From: Niastella vici | GTDB lineage: Bacteria; Bacteroidota; Bacteroidia; Chitinophagales; Chitinophagaceae | Length of the DNA: 64,000 bases | Assembly (NCBI RefSeq): GCF_002077945.1 | Contig: NZ_LVYD01000013.1 | Span: forward strand, 124,001-188,000 | Direction: 5' to 3' | Part shown: piece by piece, positions 57,728 through 64,000 of the stretch | Layout: each line of letters opens with the position of its first letter | How positions within the stretch are numbered: position 1 is the stretch's first letter | The notes under the pieces: generated by a model | Databases searched by the model: none | What the model saw: only the letters and a program-made list of their open reading frames with translations | Told to the model about the DNA's origin: nothing | Made by a program: the position numbers and the translations under genes

Positions 57728-60508
57728 ATGAACCAGCACCCTGAACAACTTGCCCGTGATAGAATTGACCAATTGCTTTTGGCCAGTGGCTGGATTATTC
57801 AAAGCAAATCCAAAATTAACCTGGCTGCAGGTGTGGGAGTAGCGATCAGAGAATATCAAACTGATATCGGGCCTGCGGATTATGTGTTGTTCGTAAACAG
57901 TATACCTGTGGGTATCATCGAAGCCAAACGGGAAGAAGAAGGTGAACATTTAACCGTACATGAGGAGCAAAGTGAAGGTTACGCTACAGCAAAACTCAAA
58001 TACTTAAACAATGATAAACTCTCCTTTGCTTATGAGAGTACTGGAGAAATTACTCGTTTTACTGATTACCGCGATAGAAAACCGCGATCAAGGCCAGTAT
58101 TCACGTTCCATCGTCCGGAGACTTTTGCTTCATGGCTAAAATATGACAAATCTCTACGCTCCCGGCTCCATGATATTCCAGCTCTGCCCATAGATGGGTT
58201 AAGAGATTGCCAAATAAACGCCATTACGAATCTCGAAACATCTTTTAAAGATGCGCATCCCAAAGCCTTGATTCAAATGGCCACCGGTAGTGGCAAGACC
58301 TTTACAGCTATTACTTTTATTTATCGTTTATTAAAGTTTGCAAAAGCCAAGCGCATTTTGTTTTTGGTAGATACCAAGAACCTGGGCGAACAGGCAGAGC
58401 AGGAATTTATGGCCTATGTGCCCAATGATGACAATCGAAAGTTCACTGAACTTTATACGGTTACGAGGCTGAAGAGCAGTTATATTCCTGACGATAATCA
58501 GGTATATATTTCCACCATTCAACGGATGTATTCAATTTTAAAGGGCACGGAATTAGATGAAAGTGCAGAGGAAGAAAATCCCAACGAACGGTCTTCCCCG
58601 AAAGAGCCAATACCCGTAGTGTATAATGAAAATATTCCTGTCGAATTTTTTGATTTTATAGTGATAGACGAGTGCCATCGTAGTATATATAATTTGTGGA
58701 AACAGGTACTGGATTATTTTGATGTATTTCAAATTGGCCTGACAGCAACTCCTGATAACCGTACTTTTGGTTATTTTAATCAAAATCTCGTAAGTGATTA
58801 TGGGTATGAAAAAGCAGTAATAGATGGGGTACTTGTCCCTTACAATGTATTTACCATCGAAACGAAAATAACCAAACAGGGAGCAGCCATTGCCATGGGA
58901 GAAATGGTGGATAAACGAGAACGGTTGACAAGAAAAAAATTCTGGGAAGCGGTTGATGAAGACATTCAATATGTTGGAAAACAGCTTGATAAAGACATAG
59001 TTAACAAAAGTCAAATCAGAACAATTATAAGGGCGACGAAGGAAAACTTGCCTCTTATGTTTCCCGACCGTATAGATAAAGAAGGCAAATTTGAAGTACC
59101 CAAAATGCTCATTTTTGCCAAAACAGATAGCCATGCAGAAGATATCATAGAAATCGTTCGGGATGAATTTGGTGAAGAGAATAAATTCTGTAAAAAAATA
59201 ACTTATCAAAGCAAAGAGAATCCCAAAAACATACTTAGTGATTTTCGCAACGATTATTATCCACGCATTGCAGTAACGGTAGATATGATTGCCACTGGAA
59301 CAGATATACGTCCGCTAGAAGTACTATTATTTATGCGGGATGTAAAAAGCAAAAGTTATTATGAACAAATGAAAGGCCGTGGCACCCGTACTTGTTCATT
59401 GGAGCAGTTAAAAGCTACTGGCACGCCATCCGCAAAATATACAAAAGATCATTTCGTTATCATCGATGCGATTGGCGTAGAACAAAGCCAGAAAACTGAC
59501 AGCCGACCGTTGGAAAAAAATCCCGGTATGAGTTTGAAGGATGTGTTGCAAAATGTGGCGATGGGCAACACTACGGAAGACATTCTTTCTACGCTGGCAA
59601 ATCGTTTAATACGCTTGGATAAACAGATCAATGAAAGGGAAAAACAGCAATTTACAGAGCAAGCAGGGGGAAAAAACATAAGCCAGGTAGTGAAGCAATT
59701 GTTACATGCATACGACCCTGACACCATTGAAAATTTAAGAATCAGTGTTCAGAGAGAGAAGCCTGGTGCTTCGCCTGACGAAATCAATGCAACTTTTAAC
59801 ACGCAGCATTCAGAAATAGTTAATGAAGCAGTTGTTATTTTTAATAACCCTGAACTGCGGGACTACATTGTTGATATTCGAAAAAAATACAACCAAGTAA
59901 TTGACCATATCAATATAGATGAAATAACCAATATAGGGTGGGTAAAAGACCAGGAAGCAGCAGCCGAACTCACCATCAGCAACTTTACTACATGGATTGA
60001 AGCACATAAGGATGAAATTACAGCCTTGCAAATCTTTTATAACCAGCCATACCGTCGACGCGAGTTAACCTACAATATGATCAAAGATCTTTGTGAAAAA
60101 ATAAAAACCGAGCAACCTTTGTTGGCTCCAGATCATGTGTGGAAAGCATACGAACAGCTGAAGCAGGCGGAAGGATCAGCCAAAAACGAACTTACTGCAC
60201 TGGTAAGCATTATCCGTAAAATTAGTGGTATTGATAAAAAATTGACAGTATACGATAGAATAGTTGATAAAAACTTCCAGCAATGGATTTTAAAGCAAAA
60301 TGCCGGACAACATAATCGTTTTACTGAAGACCAAATGAAATGGCTACGCATGATAAAAGATTATATTGCAGGCAGTTTTCATGTTGAAAGAGATGATTTT
60401 GAACTCGATCCCTTTAATAAGGAAGGCGGGTTGGGCAGATTCTACCAGTTATTTAAGGAGAATAGTGAAAAGATATTGGACGAGTTGAATGAGGTGTTGG
60501 TGGCCTAA
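57728..60508 (+). CDS. hsdR: Type I restriction enzyme HsdR
   Basis: 926 residues. N-terminal nuclease motif ADYVLFVN...GIIEAKREEE (Asp51, Glu65, Lys67), then SF2 translocase: MATGSGKT (187-191), DTKNLGEQAEQEF, IDECHRS (314-317), GLTATP, and IATGTDIRPLEVLLFMRDVKS plus QMKGRGTR near 540-560. It cuts DNA after ATP-driven translocation. First gene of the hsdR-hsdS-hsdM set; a 100-bp gap separates it from hsdS. Confidence 0.95.
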   Translation: MNQHPEQLARDRIDQLLLASGWIIQSKSKINLAAGVGVAIREYQTDIGPADYVLFVNSIPVGIIEAKREEEGEHLTVHEEQSEGYATAKLKYLNNDKLSFAYESTGEITRFTDYRDRKPRSRPVFTFHRPETFASWLKYDKSLRSRLHDIPALPIDGLRDCQINAITNLETSFKDAHPKALIQMATGSGKTFTAITFIYRLLKFAKAKRILFLVDTKNLGEQAEQEFMAYVPNDDNRKFTELYTVTRLKSSYIPDDNQVYISTIQRMYSILKGTELDESAEEENPNERSSPKEPIPVVYNENIPVEFFDFIVIDECHRSIYNLWKQVLDYFDVFQIGLTATPDNRTFGYFNQNLVSDYGYEKAVIDGVLVPYNVFTIETKITKQGAAIAMGEMVDKRERLTRKKFWEAVDEDIQYVGKQLDKDIVNKSQIRTIIRATKENLPLMFPDRIDKEGKFEVPKMLIFAKTDSHAEDIIEIVRDEFGEENKFCKKITYQSKENPKNILSDFRNDYYPRIAVTVDMIATGTDIRPLEVLLFMRDVKSKSYYEQMKGRGTRTCSLEQLKATGTPSAKYTKDHFVIIDAIGVEQSQKTDSRPLEKNPGMSLKDVLQNVAMGNTTEDILSTLANRLIRLDKQINEREKQQFTEQAGGKNISQVVKQLLHAYDPDTIENLRISVQREKPGASPDEINATFNTQHSEIVNEAVVIFNNPELRDYIVDIRKKYNQVIDHINIDEITNIGWVKDQEAAAELTISNFTTWIEAHKDEITALQIFYNQPYRRRELTYNMIKDLCEKIKTEQPLLAPDHVWKAYEQLKQAEGSAKNELTALVSIIRKISGIDKKLTVYDRIVDKNFQQWILKQNAGQHNRFTEDQMKWLRMIKDYIAGSFHVERDDFELDPFNKEGGLGRFYQLFKENSEKILDELNEVLVA

Positions 60509-60609
60509 GGGAGCTGTGTTTATAATGTTTTAATTTAATATGATAAGTTGTAGGTCTAATGTTAATCATCATTACCTCGCACACTTGTATTGCATAACTT
60601 AACTAAAGA

Positions 60610-62466
60610 ATGAACGTACCGAAAAATAAAAAGCAATTACCAGAAAGTTGGGAAAAAGTAAGGTTGGGCGAAATAGCCACCTATATAAATGGAAAAGCTT
60701 TTAAACCTATTGATTGGAGTAAAGAAGGGTTACCAATAATTCGCATACAAAATCTTAATAAAGAAAATTCACATTTTAACTACTGTAACTTCAAGGTTGA
60801 AGATAAATATTATGTAAAAACTGGTGATTTATTATTTGCCTGGTCTGGTACGCCTGACACATCTTTTGGCGCTCATATTTGGAAAGGAGAAAATGCTGTT
60901 TTAAACCAACACATTTTCAAAATTGAAATTATCGAAGAACTAATTGATAAAAAGTATTATTTATATGCGCTCAATAATAAGGTAAAAGAATTTGTAAACA
61001 AAGCACATGGCACGGCAGGTTTAGCCCACATAACAAAAAAAAATTTTGAAGACTCTGAAATTTTTCTTCCTCCCAAAGCTATTCAACAAGCAATTGTTTC
61101 CAAAATTGAAGAGCTTTTTAGTGAGCTAGACAAAGGCATAGAACAATTAAAAATAGCCCAGCGGCAATTGAAAACCTACAGCCAGGCTGTATTGAAATGG
61201 GCATTTGAAGGAAGGTTTACTAATGAAAATGTAAAAGATGGAAAATTGCCAGAAGGATGGAAGCTTGTGAAATTAGATGATGTTTGTTCGAATGTTGAAT
61301 ATGGGTCAGCCGCAAAATCTAAAGAACATGGTAAAATACCTGTACTTCGAATGGGTAACATTCAAAATGGGAGATTTGACTGGAATGATTTGGTATACAC
61401 CGATGATGATAATGAGATAAAGAAATATCTTTTAAAAAAGAATGATGTTCTATTCAATAGAACAAATAGCGCAGAATTGGTTGGAAAAACTGCAATATAT
61501 AAAGGAGAAAGACCCGCGATTTTTGCAGGATACCTTATTCGAATAAACTTAGACAAAAACTTGGTAGACGCTGATTATCTAAATTATTATCTTAATTCAA
61601 AAGCGGCAAGGGAGTACGGTAATACTGTAAGGACTTTTGGTGTAAATCAATCAAATATTAATGGAACGAAACTTAAAACTTACCCAATACCTATTGCACC
61701 ATTAAATGAACAAAGCTTAATTGTCCAAGAAATCGAAAGCCGCCTCAGCGTAGCTGATAAAATTGAAGAAACCATTAAGCAAAGCCTACAACAAGCAGAA
61801 GCATTAAGGCAGAGTATTCTAAAAAAAGCGTTCGAGGGTAAACTGATAGATTCCGATTCAATCGATACAGTCAAACAAGAAGCTAAAGTAATCCCATTAG
61901 AACGAAAAGTACTGGCAGGAAAGATCATTCATTTACTTCATGACGAAAAATACTTTGGGTTAACTAAATTTCAAAAAACACTTTACCTGGTCGAAAATTA
62001 TGCAGAAGTGACCTACGAAACAAATTTCCTCCAGGATAGGGCTGGCCCTCATGATAAGGAATTTACAATAGCATTTCGTAAAGAAATGCAAGATAGAGAC
62101 TGGGTGCAGGAAGAACAAAGAGGTAAGATTACCAAGTTTACTCCCGGTGATAATATTGGTTCTTTGATAAAGGACTATGCAGTCTATTTCAGAGAAAAAG
62201 GAAAACAAATTGTTTTTGTAATTCAACAGCTGAAAGATAAATCAACACATGAGTCTGAATTAATAGCAACCTTATATGCGGTTTGGAACAACCGGCTAAT
62301 TAAGAAGAAGCCAGTTAAAATTAATTTACTAGTAGAAGATTTCTTCAATTGGTCACCTAAGAAAAAGGAAGAATTTCAGCCGGAGGAAGTATTGACAACT
62401 TATAAATGGATGAAACAAATAAAATTTGTACCGAGCGGTTTTGGAAAAATTATTGGCACATATTAA
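60610..62466 (+). CDS. hsdS: Type I specificity subunit HsdS with C-terminal extension
   Basis: 618 residues, well above the usual ~400. Two target-recognition domains (~1-190, ~205-400), each followed by a coiled coil (IVSKIEELFSELDKGIEQLKIAQRQLKTYSQAVLKWAFEG; EIESRLSVADKIEETIKQSLQQAEALRQSILKKAFEGKL). Residues ~430-618 are extra: GKIIHLLHDEKYFGLTKFQKTLYLVENYAE ... RAGPHDKEFT, which resembles Panacea/SocA-like domains. The recognition sequence cannot be read from the protein. Confidence 0.93.
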   Translation: MNVPKNKKQLPESWEKVRLGEIATYINGKAFKPIDWSKEGLPIIRIQNLNKENSHFNYCNFKVEDKYYVKTGDLLFAWSGTPDTSFGAHIWKGENAVLNQHIFKIEIIEELIDKKYYLYALNNKVKEFVNKAHGTAGLAHITKKNFEDSEIFLPPKAIQQAIVSKIEELFSELDKGIEQLKIAQRQLKTYSQAVLKWAFEGRFTNENVKDGKLPEGWKLVKLDDVCSNVEYGSAAKSKEHGKIPVLRMGNIQNGRFDWNDLVYTDDDNEIKKYLLKKNDVLFNRTNSAELVGKTAIYKGERPAIFAGYLIRINLDKNLVDADYLNYYLNSKAAREYGNTVRTFGVNQSNINGTKLKTYPIPIAPLNEQSLIVQEIESRLSVADKIEETIKQSLQQAEALRQSILKKAFEGKLIDSDSIDTVKQEAKVIPLERKVLAGKIIHLLHDEKYFGLTKFQKTLYLVENYAEVTYETNFLQDRAGPHDKEFTIAFRKEMQDRDWVQEEQRGKITKFTPGDNIGSLIKDYAVYFREKGKQIVFVIQQLKDKSTHESELIATLYAVWNNRLIKKKPVKINLLVEDFFNWSPKKKEEFQPEEVLTTYKWMKQIKFVPSGFGKIIGTY

Positions 62467-62549
62467 ATCTCATCAACACTTCCTCCAAACAATCCACTAA
62501 TATCAGGGACGTTTTAAAGAAAAAAGAAGATTGGGATAAATAAAATAGT

Positions 62550-64000
62550 ATGAGCAACAATAGTACTACAAATACATCTAGCATCGTTTCGAAAATATGG
62601 GCATTCTGTAACACACTTAGAGATGACGGCGTCGGGTATGGCGATTATTTAGAACAGCTTACTTATCTACTATTTTTGAAAATGGCAGACGAGTATAGTA
62701 AGCCTCCCCATAACCGCACTATGCCTATACCCAAAAAATTTAATTGGGAAAGCCTGGTAGGCAAAAGTGGCGACGATCTCGAAACCCATTATAGTAAACT
62801 GCTTCGCGAGCTCGGTAATGAGAAAGGTATGCTGGGACAGATATTTATTAAGAGCCAGAACAAAATTCAAGATCCTGCTAAGCTCTATAAACTCATAGCC
62901 CTCATTAATGCAGAAGAATGGGTGCTTATGGGCGTAAAAGATAAAGGCGATATCTACGAAGGTTTGTTGGAGAAAAATGCAGAAGATACTAAAAGTGGCG
63001 CGGGACAGTACTTTACCCCAAGGGCGTTGATCAAAGCAATAGTAGAGTGTGTTCGCCCCGAACCCAATAAGACCATTGCAGATCCAGCTTGTGGAACAGG
63101 AGGATTCTTTTTGGCTGCTTATGATTGGCTTACAGAAAACGCATTGCTGGATAAAGCCCAAAAACAATTCCTGAAATATAAAACGTTTGCTGGTAATGAA
63201 ATTGTAGCCAGTACCCGTCGGCTGGCATTAATGAACTTGTTCCTGCATAATATCGGAGATATTGACAGCGATACCATCATTTCGCCTAACGACTCCTTAA
63301 TTGGAGCACCGGACACTAGACATGACTACGTACTTGCCAACCCTCCTTTTGGTAAAAAAAGCAGTATGACTTTTACCAACGAAGATGGAGAACAGGAAAA
63401 AGAAGACCTTACCTATAACCGCCAGGATTTTTGGGTAACCACCAGCAATAAACAACTCAATTTTGTGCAGCATATTAAGAGCATGCTCAAAACAACCGGT
63501 CAGGCGGCAGTGGTATTGCCAGACAATGTATTATTTGAAGGTGGCGCTGGTGAAACTATAAGAAAAAAGCTACTCGAAACAACTGAGCTTCACACAATAT
63601 TACGGTTACCCACTGGTATCTTTTATGCCAATGGTGTAAAGGCAAATGTGCTGTTCTGGGATGGTAAACCATCCAGTAAAGATCCCTGGACCAAAGATAT
63701 ATGGGTGTATGACTATCGTACTAACATACACCACACACTAAAAAAGAACCCGTTAAAGCTGGATGACCTAAAAGATTTCATTAAATGTTATAACCCGGCT
63801 AATAGACACAAGAGAAAAGAAACATGGAGCGAATCAAATCCTGACGGTCGATGGAGAAAATTCTCTTACGATGAAATCATATCTAGAGACAAAACATCTC
63901 TTGACATTACATGGATTAAGGATAAATCACTTGCGGACCTTGATAACCTTCCTGATCCGGATGAATTAGCTCAAGACATTGTAGACAACCTGGAAGCGGG
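62550..64000 (+). CDS. hsdM: Type I DNA methyltransferase HsdM (partial, 3' cut by window)
   Basis: The ATG at 62550 opens MSNNSTTNTSSIVSKIWAFC, and the frame runs to the window end (483 codons seen). N12 N-terminal domain (GYGDYLEQLTYLLFLKMADEY), GAGQYFTPRALI, AdoMet motif DPACGTGGFF (Asp178) and the catalytic NPPF (Asn264, YVLANPPFGKKSS). It methylates adenine at the HsdS-specified site. Third gene of the operon. Confidence 0.95.
   Translation, partial: MSNNSTTNTSSIVSKIWAFCNTLRDDGVGYGDYLEQLTYLLFLKMADEYSKPPHNRTMPIPKKFNWESLVGKSGDDLETHYSKLLRELGNEKGMLGQIFIKSQNKIQDPAKLYKLIALINAEEWVLMGVKDKGDIYEGLLEKNAEDTKSGAGQYFTPRALIKAIVECVRPEPNKTIADPACGTGGFFLAAYDWLTENALLDKAQKQFLKYKTFAGNEIVASTRRLALMNLFLHNIGDIDSDTIISPNDSLIGAPDTRHDYVLANPPFGKKSSMTFTNEDGEQEKEDLTYNRQDFWVTTSNKQLNFVQHIKSMLKTTGQAAVVLPDNVLFEGGAGETIRKKLLETTELHTILRLPTGIFYANGVKANVLFWDGKPSSKDPWTKDIWVYDYRTNIHHTLKKNPLKLDDLKDFIKCYNPANRHKRKETWSESNPDGRWRKFSYDEIISRDKTSLDITWIKDKSLADLDNLPDPDELAQDIVDNLEA

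Overview
The window looks like a chromosomal segment of a member of the Bacteroidota, most likely the Chitinophagaceae (Niastella/Chitinophaga-like). The reasons are: several upstream regions carry the Bacteroidetes promoter pattern (TTTG, about 18-20 nt, TAnnTTTG); there are Bacteroidetes-typical genes (bTHX, DUF4286, DUF6934, IntDOT-like integrase, Bacteroides-type MobA/MobC); and methionine synthase is split. The family-level placement is inference.

Region 1 (1-33.4 kb) reads as ordinary backbone. It holds the end of an FG-GAP/VCBS repeat protein, a GyrI-like effector-binding protein, an HD hydrolase with a HigBA toxin-antitoxin pair, a ribosomal/translation block (rplM-rpsI-rpsB-tsf-pyrH), pdxH, the small ribosomal protein THX, an HU protein, exonuclease III, a LOG-family nucleotide hydrolase and an outer-membrane barrel. 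A split methionine synthase follows: metH N-part, then an ORF6N-domain gene, then metH C-part. After that come recR, an Ig-like lipoprotein, a UvrD-type helicase-nuclease, a sigma54 response regulator with a hybrid histidine kinase, a TPR protein, a VOC protein and a DinB protein. Several intergenic regions hold short-period tandem repeats (11 bp, 21 bp) or families of perfect palindromes.

Region 2 (33.4 kb to the end) is a genomic island starting at a tRNA-Arg(CCT). A serine recombinase reads out of the island and its stop codon lies inside the tRNA anticodon. The island carries a DarT/DarG DNA ADP-ribosylation toxin-antitoxin pair, several small regulators, and two divergent copies of one mobilization module (primase, MobC, MobA relaxase, single-TM protein). 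These copies lie in opposite orientations around a tyrosine integrase and cargo (DUF6934 pair, a HEPN-like protein, a TM/coiled-coil protein). Each module is accompanied by members of the same unrecognised families: a helical-repeat protein (307, 189 and 304 aa) and a small protein (161 and 146 aa), with small XRE regulators nearby. Between primase and mobC both modules keep the same arrangement, TAGCnAGCTATG plus two inverted repeats, which I read as the origin of transfer. The island ends the window with a type I restriction-modification operon (hsdR-hsdS-hsdM, hsdM cut by the window edge). Its HsdS has an extra C-terminal domain of about 190 residues.

The most promising undescribed items are: the duplicated mobilization module with its conserved oriT-like block and companion protein families; the palindrome family scattered in and around the ORF6N gene; a 216-nt leader in front of metH; a structured-RNA candidate at 55.85-55.97 kb; and the 21-bp tandem array at 31.6-31.9 kb.
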